Source: Methanoculleus sp. (GTDB taxonomy: Archaea; Halobacteriota; Methanomicrobia; Methanomicrobiales; Methanomicrobiaceae). From it: DNA of 48,386 nt. The stretch lies in assembly GCA_011048835.1 (NCBI GenBank), contig DSDF01000034.1, forward strand, positions 1-48,386, read 5' to 3'. The notes beneath the pieces are model-generated. The model saw nothing but the letters and a program-made list of their open reading frames with translations, ran no database searches and had not been told where the DNA came from. Positions within the stretch are counted from its first letter, which is position 1, and the number at the start of each line of letters is the position of its first letter. The position numbers and the translations under genes were made by a program. Of this stretch, positions 17,057 to 24,278 are shown piece after piece.

Positions 17057-18776
17057 ATGACCGCCGGGAGCGAAACGGCACATCGCTCACTCCAAACGTG
17101 GCAACCACCCGCATTGTGCAGCAGGCGCGACGGCACACGACGCGCGATCGCCGACAGCGCCGCTCCTGTTCTCGACGATGAGGGGGCGATCCCGGGAGTG
17201 GTGCTTGTCTTCCGCGACGTGAGCCGTGAAAAAGAGGCGGAACGAGGGCACCTGCGGTTGGCGGCCATCGCCGAATCGACCAGCGATGCGATCTATTCCA
17301 GCACGCCAGAGGGCATCATTGCCACCTGGAATCGGGGGGCGGAGCGGATCTACGGGTATGCCGTCGAAGAGGTCGTGGGCAGGCATGTCTCGGCGGTGGC
17401 ACCTCCCGAACTGGAGAATGAGGCCATCACAGTGATGGCGAAGGCCAACCATGGCGCTATCGTCGAGCAATACGAAACATATCGCTACCGAAAGGGCGGG
17501 TAGAAAATCCATATCGCCCTGACGCTGTCCACGCTCGTCGATGCCGAGGGGTATTTTCTCGGATTTTCCGGCATTTCACGTGATATCACGGAGAAAAAAC
17601 AGTACGAGCGGGGGATCGAGCATCTCAACCGCGTGCTCCTCGCCATCCGCACCGTGAACCGGATTCTTGTGGACGAGCGCGATCCGGCACGGTTGCTGCC
17701 GAGGATCTGCACCACGCTCACCGAAACCGGAGGCTATCACCACGCGTGGATTGCCCTCTGTGATGATAACGGGCGCCCTGTCGTACTGGCTGCGGCGGGG
17801 CCCGGCGATCCGGGGCTCCTTCTCAACGAGCGTTTCAGCCGCGATTCACTCCCCACATGCGCCCGCAGATCACTTGAATCGCCCTCGTGTCGCAGTACAC
17901 AGGAACCCGCATCCGCCTGCGGCGACTGCCCCCTTGCCTCCCGTGCTGCGGCCTGGCAGCGATGACGCGACGGCTCGAATGGGAGGACAGGGTCTATGGT
18001 CTTATGGTCTGCTCTCCATCTCAATTCCCCCCCGCAAGGGCGGCCGACGAAGAGGAACAGGCCTCTTCGAGGAGGCAGTCTCGGACATCGGATTCGCCCT
18101 GCGCTCCCACGAGATGGAGCGGGGCGTACACGGGCGGAAGCGGCACTGTTCGAGGCCAACACCAGATTAAACCTGCTCTCCAGCAGTATCCACCACGACA
18201 TCAATACCCAACCGATGCGGATCGCGGCGATGATACACCTGCTCGGGGACGGACTCGAGGGTAACCAGAACGGACAGAAGTACCTCGCCTGCCGCGGGAG
18301 GTGCTCGATACCATCAACCGCCAGCTATCCTTCACCCGCGACGACCAGCGCATTGGAGGTGGACGGCCCGCGTGGCAGCCGGTTGCAGCGGTGATCGAGC
18401 GAGCGACCGCAACCACGTTTCCCGTCGATATATCACTCGACAACCGGACCGCATCACTGGAAATGGTCGCCGATCCCATGGTGAAACGGGTTTTTTTCAA
18501 TCTGCTGGACAACGCCGTCCGGTACGGCGGGCAGGTCAGCGCCATACAGGTCTCGTCTGCCCGGGAAAACGGCAGTGCAGGATCATCGTGGCGGACGACG
18601 GCGACGGCATCCCCCCGACCGGAACGAGGCGATCTTCGAGAGGGGGTATGGGAAAAACGGGATATGGCCAGTTTCTGGCACCCACCCTGCTCGATATCAT
18701 CGGGATGGCAATCCGCGAGACAGGCCAGGAGGGAAAGGGCGCACGGTTCGAGATCGTGGTTCCGGCCGACCGGTAG
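17057..18776 (+). pseudogene. PAS-PAS-GAF histidine kinase, decayed
   Basis: Homology to a sensor kinase runs through the whole interval but in changing frames. PAS: SRRDGTRRAIADSAAPVLDD and GVVLVFRDVSREKEAE, then TSDAIYSSTPEGIIATWNRG. An in-frame TAG at 17501-17503 interrupts the PAC segment; the frame then resumes with FSGISRDITEKKQYE and a GAF domain. From about 17950 the frame changes repeatedly: MTRRLEWEDRVYGLM, then LFEEAVSDIGFALRSHEMER, then NLLSSSIHHDINTQ (H-box), then FFNLLDNAVRYGGQ (N-box), then IIVADDGDGIP (G1), NEAIFERGYGKN, and finally GKGARFEIVVPADR. At least six frame changes plus a nonsense codon make a real pseudogene more likely than sequencing error. The promoter is still present. 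Confidence 0.88.
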
Positions 18777-18821
18777 CGTACGGCCTAACCGCCTCGTTCG
18801 CCCGCCGGCTCTTCCGGCCCA

Positions 18822-18845
18822 TTTATATGATAAATTATTTATATC
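18822..18845 (+). promoter_or_regulatory. Promoter of the MscS-helix protein gene
   Basis: A tandem TATA-like stretch, TTTATATGATAAATTATTTA, is present in a short AT island 28-50 bases upstream of the ATG at 18873, after the pseudogene end. The spacing fits a very short leader. Confidence 0.6.
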
Positions 18846-18872
18846 CTCAGATGTATATTAAGCCGATGCTCT

Positions 18873-19583
18873 ATGGCAGTTGAACAATCCGTATCTACGG
18901 TTACGCAATCCGTAACCAGCATAGGCGATGCCATCATGCAGATGGCAGCGGCAGTCATTCTTTACCTCCCGAATATCATCGCCGCGATCATCATCCTGCT
19001 CATCGGCTGGATCGTCGGCCGAATCGTCGGCGGGGTCGTAGCGAAGTTCCTCGACAGGATCGGAGTGGACGATGCACTCCGCAGGACGTCAATCGGACAG
19101 GCAATCGAGCAATCGGGAACGAGCGTGGTTGCGTTCTTCGACCTGATCGTCAGGTGGTTTATTTACCTTATCGCCATTCTCGCTGCGGCAAACGTCCTGG
19201 CGCTGGAATTCCTCACCGTACTCATCGCATCGATCGTGGCATACCTGCCAAATGTCGCCGCGTTCCTGATCATCCTTATTGTGGGATTCATTCTCATCGA
19301 CTATTTCGCCGACTTCATGATGGGATGGGGTGCGTCGCAGAATATCGAGTACATCAAACCGATCACCCTGCTCCTGCGGGTATTTTTCTACTTCATCGTG
19401 GTCATGCTCGCCCTGACGCAGCTGCTCCTCGATCTGTCCATCATCTATATCTTCATCACCCCCATCGCGTGGGGTATCGGTATCGGTATCGGCGCTGCCA
19501 TTGCCATCATCGTGGGGCTCGGCCTCAAGGACCGGGCGCCCGAAATCATGGATTCCCTGATGAGCGAAGTCAAAAAAGAATAA
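18873..19583 (+). CDS. Small membrane protein with mechanosensitive-channel (MscS) type helices
   Basis: This 236-residue protein is mostly hydrophobic, with four to five transmembrane helices. IIILLIGWIVGRIVGGVVAKFLDRIGVDD is the conserved TM-helix repeat seen at the N-terminus of some MscS-related proteins, with a glycine-spaced face; a second similar unit follows (LIILIVGFILIDYFADFM). The beta-domain and pore helix of true MscS are absent, so gating of a channel is uncertain. A late glycine-rich helix, IAWGIGIGIGAAIAIIVGLG, precedes the charged end SLMSEVKKE. It has its own TATA promoter and a T-rich end, so it is likely monocistronic. Confidence 0.85.
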   Translation: MAVEQSVSTVTQSVTSIGDAIMQMAAAVILYLPNIIAAIIILLIGWIVGRIVGGVVAKFLDRIGVDDALRRTSIGQAIEQSGTSVVAFFDLIVRWFIYLIAILAAANVLALEFLTVLIASIVAYLPNVAAFLIILIVGFILIDYFADFMMGWGASQNIEYIKPITLLLRVFFYFIVVMLALTQLLLDLSIIYIFITPIAWGIGIGIGAAIAIIVGLGLKDRAPEIMDSLMSEVKKE

Positions 19584-19597
19584 TCTTCTTTTTTCTG
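19584..19597 (+). terminator. T-rich transcription end
   Basis: Directly after the TAA stop the plus strand reads TCTTCTTTTTTCTG, a typical archaeal oligo-T terminator. The gene on the other strand ends about 100 bases further on. Confidence 0.6.
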
Positions 19598-19692
19598 CTG
19601 CGGCGGTTCGGGCAGGACCGCCCCCTGACGGCAGAGGGCGGGGATCAGAGGGAGGAGGCCCCCCGCATGCCGGGGACAATGCAGGGAGGCAG

Positions 19693-21258
19693 TTATTCCT
19701 CAAGCGCCGGAACAAGAGTAAACCGGATGGCGAGGCCTTCGTCGGGCCGGCCAGCGACGCGATCCTCGGCCCAGATTCTGCCGCAGTAGCGTTCGACAAG
19801 CATGCGGGCGACAATCAGGCCAAGATTGCTTTTTCCACCGTTCTGCGAGACGGAACGGGGACAGACAAACATCTCGGGTTTTTCCTCATCGGGAATGCCC
19901 GGGCCTGAATCCTCCACGGAAACCCGGAGCATCCCGTTCTCGTCTTCTTCCACAGCGATGCTGATCTGCACATCCTTCGTTCGGGACAGTGTTCTGCTCC
20001 GGATAAGATTGGCAAACAGTTCCGCGAGCAGATCGTCGGCAAGCACGGTCATGCCCGTCTCGTGCACCGATATGGCGGTATGGGGAAACCGCTCCCGCAT
20101 TGATGCGAGTATACTGTCGAGTTCGACCTCGTCAAATTCATCCGGTGAATCGGCCAGCCTGCGGATGGTGGAGATATCCTTCGTGATCCCGATCACTTCA
20201 CGGATATCCTCATTCAGTTTTTCCGCGTAGTGCCGCCCGGTGCCATCTATCAGTTCGGTGACGATTCCGGTGTGCTCCATCATGGAGCGCTCGAGGGATA
20301 TCAGGTGCTGCTCGAGAAGGTCGAAATAACACTGCTCCTCAAGATAGGCCTCCTCGAGCTGTTCCTGCAGCATTCCCCTGAGGATAGTGCCGCCGATCTC
20401 CCTGCCGATCGATTCCAGGACAGTTTTTTCCCTCTCCGAGAACTCATGCCCCGTTTGCTGCCCGATATAGAGTGCTCCCACCACGACCGAATCCGAAATG
20501 AGGGGGATCCCGGCGAAAGACGACGCGCTGACCTCTTCCATAATGCGGGTATCGAGTGCTCCCGGCGAGCCCTCCGGCATGGTTTCCACATACCGGGGCT
20601 GGCATGCGCAGAACACGAGGTTGTACGGCCAGTCACGAATGAAAACGGTGGATTTTTCTTCGATAAATGACTGCGGGACGCCATGATGGGCCTTCATCGC
20701 TGCCGTTCGCCCGTCAGTGCATTTCAGGTAGATCCATCCCATATCGCACTCGAGCAGATTGAGAGTGATCTTCAGGATCATCTCCAGCATTTCATCGAGA
20801 ATGAGGGATGAATTCGCCACCCGAATGATCTCGTTGATGATTGCCAGCTGTTTGTGCTGTTCGAGGATCTCCTTCTGCGCCCTCCGCTGCTCCACGGCAA
20901 GCCTGATCTTATACGAGAGTTCGGCAAACTGCGATTCGGTGTCGGTGCCCTTTCGGATATAGAAGTCGATGCCGTTGTCCAGCGCCTCGATCACCACCTC
21001 TTCCCGCCCTTTGCCCGTGAAGAGGAGGAAAGGGAAGGCGGGATCGAGGGCGCGCACCTCTTTGAGGAACTCGATCCCGTCCATCCCGGGGATCCGGTAG
21101 TCGGAAACGACCGCTTCATAGTGCGCCGAAGCGAGTTTCGCCAGCGCTTCTTCGGCAGATTCGACCGTATCGACCTCGAACTCACCGGTCTTTTCGAGAA
21201 AAATTTTTGATACATCCAGGATCGAGGGTTCGTCATCGACCATCAGAACACGAATCAT
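19693..21258 (-). CDS. Receiver-GAF-ATPase protein, probable kinase-dead histidine kinase
   Basis: This 521-residue protein begins with a complete receiver (1-120): MVDDEPS, phospho-acceptor Asp in VVSDYRIPGMDG, Thr in LLFTGKG and Lys in YIRKGTD. A GAF domain follows (about 145-305), then a helical segment and a GHKL ATPase fold (385-521) with G1 VEDSGPGIPDEE. Two kinase elements are altered. The H-box region reads YFDLLEQHLISLERS where relatives have YLDLLGHDI, so the HD pair is lost. The N-box reads LFANLIRSRTLS, where kinases have NLIxNA, so the Mg-binding Asn is Ser. The receiver is therefore the likely active part, with the ATPase fold as sensor or scaffold. The ATG at 21258 is well supported and the gene stands alone. 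Confidence 0.9.
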   Translation of the reverse strand: MIRVLMVDDEPSILDVSKIFLEKTGEFEVDTVESAEEALAKLASAHYEAVVSDYRIPGMDGIEFLKEVRALDPAFPFLLFTGKGREEVVIEALDNGIDFYIRKGTDTESQFAELSYKIRLAVEQRRAQKEILEQHKQLAIINEIIRVANSSLILDEMLEMILKITLNLLECDMGWIYLKCTDGRTAAMKAHHGVPQSFIEEKSTVFIRDWPYNLVFCACQPRYVETMPEGSPGALDTRIMEEVSASSFAGIPLISDSVVVGALYIGQQTGHEFSEREKTVLESIGREIGGTILRGMLQEQLEEAYLEEQCYFDLLEQHLISLERSMMEHTGIVTELIDGTGRHYAEKLNEDIREVIGITKDISTIRRLADSPDEFDEVELDSILASMRERFPHTAISVHETGMTVLADDLLAELFANLIRSRTLSRTKDVQISIAVEEDENGMLRVSVEDSGPGIPDEEKPEMFVCPRSVSQNGGKSNLGLIVARMLVERYCGRIWAEDRVAGRPDEGLAIRFTLVPALEE

Positions 21259-21575
21259 TGTATCCTCCGCAGAGGGATTTCACCCCGTAGAGTTTAGATA
21301 GAACCTGCATTATAATTGTTGGATCATGCATACCTGCTCCACCATACCATTCGCTGAAATGAACAGATTCCCACACCACATCCTCGATATGGCGCTGCAG
21401 GCACCTGCTTTTGCGCCTGAATTATCACACATCGTTATGGCACTGCGTCCTGCACGCGCTGCGACCCGGGGGGCCGCGCGCCCGATATCCCCGCACCACC
21501 CCCGATCAATCTTCGTACATAGTGCACCGTCGGGACATTCATGACCACAATTGCAATAATGCACCGTATACGGCG
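21259..21575. other. Intergenic region without a supported gene
   Basis: An 84-codon cysteine-rich minus-strand frame (21310-21564) exists, but it lacks a ribosome site and has no recognisable domain, so I do not call it. The segment near 21280-21310 (AGTTTAGATAGAACC and TATAATTG) is AT-rich and probably holds the promoter of the receiver-GAF gene. Confidence 0.4.
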
Positions 21576-21707
21576 TTACAGCAGGAGCAGCAGTTCGTGA
21601 ACCGGTGCTTCAACGGGCAGGAACTCAAGTCCCATCATCACGATTCCACACGCGAGGAGCACTCCATGCAGGACAATTGCGATTTTTTCGTACTGCTGCG
21701 GTTGCAT
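21576..21707 (-). CDS. 43-residue membrane microprotein
   Basis: An ATG at 21707 opens a 43-residue frame ending with TAA at 21576. The sequence begins MQPQQYEKIAIVLHGVLLA, runs through CGIVMMGLEF and ends EAPVHELLLLL. A polar N-terminus, one hydrophobic helix of ~20 residues and a second short Leu-rich end suit a small membrane protein. A strong minus-strand TATA box lies at 21749-21761, which would start transcription about 20 bases before the ATG. There is no clear Shine-Dalgarno. I recognise no family. Promoter position, composition and the helix argue for a real gene; its short length keeps confidence moderate. Confidence 0.5.
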   Translation of the reverse strand: MQPQQYEKIAIVLHGVLLACGIVMMGLEFLPVEAPVHELLLLL

Positions 21708-21748
21708 GTATACGGGTGGGATACAGGTGCATTAAAAATTATTCCTTC

Positions 21749-21761
21749 GTTTATATATTAA
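21749..21761 (-). promoter_or_regulatory. TATA box upstream of the microprotein
   Basis: On the minus strand the bases read TAATATATAAACG, a near-consensus archaeal TATA box in a local AT island. About 42 bases separate it from the ATG at 21707. Read on the plus strand it could alternatively have served the decayed DUF421 gene beyond it. Confidence 0.5.
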
Positions 21762-21887
21762 TCCTGAACGCATCGAGCCCTGACTGGACGCAGGCGGCCC
21801 GGCGCGCAGACAGCGCCGATCCTTTCCCTGAAAGAGGGCACACCATCCTCGAGGCCGTTCGCGTGGTCACCGGCCCGCACGCCAGCG

Positions 21888-22061
21888 CGGCAGGAGCACA
21901 TCCCTGCGGGCGAGATCAGGCAGGCGGAGCGATCCGGGTGGGCCGGCTCCTCGAGGATGGCGGCAATCGTCCTCGAGACGAACGGCACCATCTCGGTCAT
22001 TCCAAAGAGCGGAGCCGACGCGATGGAAGCGCTTCTCGATGTGGCGATGCTGCACCGGTGA
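21888..22061 (+). pseudogene. DUF421/YetF-type membrane protein, 3' relic
   Basis: The frame ending with TGA at 22059-22061 encodes AAIVLETNGTISVIPKSG, the hallmark C-terminal strand of the DUF421 (YetF) domain (family: AVLETNGTISVI), followed by a terminal helix, DAMEALLDVAMLHR. Upstream, EHIPAGEIRQAERSGWAG matches the helix where relatives have LLEALRxxGI, with a likely frameshift just after it. The transmembrane half of the protein is missing and there is no proper start. This is a fragment, not a functional gene. Confidence 0.65.
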
Positions 22062-22070
22062 GGGCGGCGA

Positions 22071-22679
22071 TCAGGACCGGTCGTGCACCTCGCCGTCCAG
22101 CACCTCCAGAAACGTGGTGAGGAATGCATGCCTGCGTTCGGCAATACGCCGTGCGCTCTCCGTGTACATGCGGGCCTTCAGGTGCAGCAGTTTGCCCCGG
22201 ATGTGGCCGGTTGCGTCGGGGATGCCGCCTCGAAGCCCTTCGGCCGGGAGCGCACCCCGTTCCCCCGCCTGCAGGAACGTGCGGGCGATCCCGATCGCGC
22301 CCATCGCATCCAGGTTGTCCGCGTCAGAGAGTATCCGGGCCTCCTGTGTTTCAGGGGCGATGCTGCCGCTGTACCGGTGCGCCCGGATAGCGTGGACAAT
22401 GCCGGGAATGCAGTCTGCGGGGTAGCGGATCGACCGGAGGAACGATTCGGCCATCCTCGCCCCTTCCTCTTCGTGGGGCACGCCCGTCGCTTCCTCGAGG
22501 GGCCGCGCGATGTCGTGGAAGAGCGCCGCCGGGATGAGCACCCGCATGTCCGCACCTTCCCGGGCGCCGAGCAGTTCGCAGAGGTGCACGACCCTGCAGG
22601 TATGGTCGAACCCGTGGGCCCCTGCTCCGGGGAGCGCCGACCGGACATGCTCCCGCATGGCGTCCGTCTGTTCATCCAT
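22071..22679 (-). CDS. HD-domain phosphohydrolase
   Basis: This 202-residue protein has all HD-superfamily metal ligands: His in GFDHTCRVVHLCELL, the HD pair in ALFHDIARPLEEATGVPHEEEGA, His in IVHAIRAHRYSG, and Asp in ILSDADNLDAMGAIGIARTF. It matches the uncharacterised YedJ/YpgQ-like group of HD hydrolases, which act on nucleotides or other phosphate esters. It is cytosolic with no other domain. The start is the ATG at 22679. It overlaps nothing and ends nine bases from the DUF421 relic, which runs toward it. Confidence 0.9.
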   Translation of the reverse strand: MDEQTDAMREHVRSALPGAGAHGFDHTCRVVHLCELLGAREGADMRVLIPAALFHDIARPLEEATGVPHEEEGARMAESFLRSIRYPADCIPGIVHAIRAHRYSGSIAPETQEARILSDADNLDAMGAIGIARTFLQAGERGALPAEGLRGGIPDATGHIRGKLLHLKARMYTESARRIAERRHAFLTTFLEVLDGEVHDRS

Positions 22680-22790
22680 GCACTCTATTTGTCGTGCACA
22701 AGCAGAAACCTATTCTTCCGCACGCATACACGGCAGATGCGGCAACCACTTCCGGGACATCGCAACACATTTCATGCCTTTGCATGATTG

Positions 22791-23066
22791 ATGCACATGG
22801 CACCGGTTTCCCGCGTAGTCATGCAGAAGTACCTCGTCGACGTGGTGCGTGGCATCTCGTTTTTCCTCTGTTTTGTCACCGGGATTGCAAAGCTCCCCGG
22901 GGCGGTCATGCTCCTCGAGTGGGCGGCTATCGATCTCCCGTGGGGCCGGATCGACCGGTTCCACGACGCAATCGGCGTGGTGATGGGGCTCTCCGCACCG
23001 GTGCACCTCGCCCTGAACAGGAAATGGCCGGTCTCCGTGACCCGGATACTGCTCGGGCGAACATGA
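22791..23066 (+). CDS. Small DUF4405-like membrane protein
   Basis: This protein of about 91 residues has two to three hydrophobic helices: VVRGISFFLCFVTGIAKLPG, a central AIDLPWGRIDRFHDAIGVVM and the short MGLSAPVHLALNRKWPV. The conserved-looking His residues in RFHDAIG and PVHLALN suit the DUF4405 family, small membrane proteins that resemble cytochrome b-type haem-binding helices; haem binding is inference. The start is uncertain: TTG 22788, ATG 22791, ATG 22797 or ATG 22821 (MQKYLVDVVRG). It lies upstream of the feo genes, separated by a 149-base region with an inverted repeat, so it may not be in the same operon. Confidence 0.65.
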   Translation: MHMAPVSRVVMQKYLVDVVRGISFFLCFVTGIAKLPGAVMLLEWAAIDLPWGRIDRFHDAIGVVMGLSAPVHLALNRKWPVSVTRILLGRT

Positions 23067-23126
23067 GTGTTGCGAATCCTCCGGGCGGTAACCGCCTGCG
23101 CTCCGCAGTTCGGTTTCCATCATTTT

Positions 23127-23173
23127 TCCGAATTTTCTTGGGACTGGCCGAATGCATCCGAGAAAGATTCGGA
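23127..23173 (+). promoter_or_regulatory. Inverted repeat upstream of feoA
   Basis: TCCGAA at 23127-23132 pairs exactly with TTCGGA at 23168-23173, and the adjoining TTTTCTTGG and CCGAGAAAGA continue the complementarity with a one-base offset. The dyad lies 43 bases before the first feoA ATG. It could be the operator for the DtxR-like regulator encoded in the same locus, or an RNA hairpin in the leader. Confidence 0.45.
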
Positions 23174-23215
23174 GACGGTTCATTACCACCGAATTGCCAA
23201 TCTATTGAACAGAAC

Positions 23216-23434
23216 ATGCATCTTGCAGAGGTATCTTCGGGAGAGTCCGCCCGGATCATTGCCATCGAGGGCGGACAGGGCCTTCGCCAGCAGCTGGCGC
23301 TTCGGGGACTCGCCGAAGGACGAGTGGTCACCAGAATCTCCGGACCGTTCGGCCCGGTGGTTCTCAGGATCAACCATGACACGATCGTCATCGGCCGCGG
23401 CATGGCACAGAAAATACGCGTGGGAAGAACATAG
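23216..23434 (+). CDS. feoA: FeoA-family protein (first copy)
   Basis: This 72-residue SH3-like beta-barrel protein has family features LAEVSSGESARIIAIEGG, LRQQLALRGLAEGRVV (the usual RLxxLGLxPG turn) and the end INHDTIVIGRGMAQKIRV. FeoA binds FeoB and supports ferrous iron uptake. The ATG at 23216 is the natural start; homology begins immediately after it. It opens the feo operon, and the second feoA starts two bases after its stop, so translation is probably coupled. Confidence 0.9.
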   Translation: MHLAEVSSGESARIIAIEGGQGLRQQLALRGLAEGRVVTRISGPFGPVVLRINHDTIVIGRGMAQKIRVGRT

Positions 23435-23436
23435 CA

Positions 23437-23658
23437 ATGCACAAACGATTATCAGAACTTGCATTCGGGGAATCCGGCACTGTCCGGTACATCCTCGCCT
23501 CCCGCCACGAGCTGAACTGCCTGGGCGTCCGGGTGGGAAAGCACCTGACCATGATCACCCGCCAGCCCATCAAGGGCCCGGTGGTCGTGGCGGTGGACGG
23601 CATGGAGGTGGCGATGGGGCTGGAGACCGCCGGGTGCGTGTCTGTCGAGGTCGACTGA
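23437..23658 (+). CDS. feoA: FeoA-family protein (second copy)
   Basis: This 73-residue protein is also of the FeoA fold: LAFGESGTVRYILASRHELN, then LGVRVGKHLTMITRQPIKGP, and ending GMEVAMGLETAGCVSVEV. It differs strongly from the first copy, so the two are old paralogues rather than a recent duplication. Having two FeoA proteins ahead of FeoB is frequent in archaea and clostridia; one may regulate and the other scaffold. It starts two bases after the first copy ends and precedes feoB by 17 bases. Confidence 0.88.
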   Translation: MHKRLSELAFGESGTVRYILASRHELNCLGVRVGKHLTMITRQPIKGPVVVAVDGMEVAMGLETAGCVSVEVD

Positions 23659-23675
23659 ACCCGGAGGGAACAATC

Positions 23676-24278
23676 GTGCACGACCATCACGACCGGCTTA
23701 CCATCCTGATGATGGGCAATCCCAACGTCGGGAAGAGCGCCCTTTTCAACCGGCTCACCGGGGCAAACGCCGTGGTATCCAACTATCCCGGGACCACCGT
23801 CGACGTCACGAAGGGTTATTTGCGAAAAGACCGGCATAGTTACGAGATTATCGATGTGCCCGGGGCCTACTCGCTGGAGGCGCGGGACGCCGCCGAAGAG
23901 GTGGCGGTCCGCATCCTGGACACCCATCCCGATGCGGTGATCATGGTGGTCCTCGACGCAACACGGGTCGAGCGGGGCCTCTACCTCGCCCTGGAAGTCA
24001 TCGAGCGGGGTGCGCCGTGCATCCTCGCCCTCAACATGATGGATGTCGCCCAGGACAAACAGATCGCGGTCGATGCCGCCGAAATGCAGCGAGTGCTCGG
24101 TATCCCCGTGGTTGCCACGACCGCCATCAGCGCGGAAGGCGTCAAACACCTCGCCGACATGATCCGCAAGGCGCAGGTGGCGGATCTGAGCGCCATTCGC
24201 AGCCGCCTGAACGGCCAGGAGCCCGATCAGGGAGCTGTGGCACGGTGCGCGGGATGCGGCGGCGGGGGGTGCCGGTAG
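23676..24278 (+). CDS. feoB: FeoB GTPase part, separate 200-residue protein
   Basis: This is the G domain of the ferrous iron transporter FeoB: G1 GNPNVGKSALFNRLTG, G2 YPGTTVDVTKGY, G3 DVPGAYSLEARDAAE and G4 ALNMMDVAQ are all visible in the first ~130 residues. The start is GTG at 23676 with GGAGGG seven bases upstream. After the G domain the protein ends quickly with a cysteine-rich tail (RCAGCGGGGCR) and a TAG stop, lacking most of the helical GDI domain and all membrane helices. The permease part begins at the next codon in the same frame. So FeoB is either two subunits or one protein interrupted by an amber codon. Confidence 0.92.
   Translation: MHDHHDRLTILMMGNPNVGKSALFNRLTGANAVVSNYPGTTVDVTKGYLRKDRHSYEIIDVPGAYSLEARDAAEEVAVRILDTHPDAVIMVVLDATRVERGLYLALEVIERGAPCILALNMMDVAQDKQIAVDAAEMQRVLGIPVVATTAISAEGVKHLADMIRKAQVADLSAIRSRLNGQEPDQGAVARCAGCGGGGCR

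Noticed and set aside
21310-21564. An 84-residue cysteine-rich minus-strand frame.
   Set aside because: No ribosome site or recognisable motif; the cysteines are scattered and the frame may be chance.
24276-24278. Pyrrolysine or general amber reassignment to explain the FeoB split and the TAG in the kinase relic.
   Set aside because: TAG is used as a normal stop elsewhere in the window (for example at 8788-8790, 23432-23434 and 29585-29587), and no pyl genes are seen.
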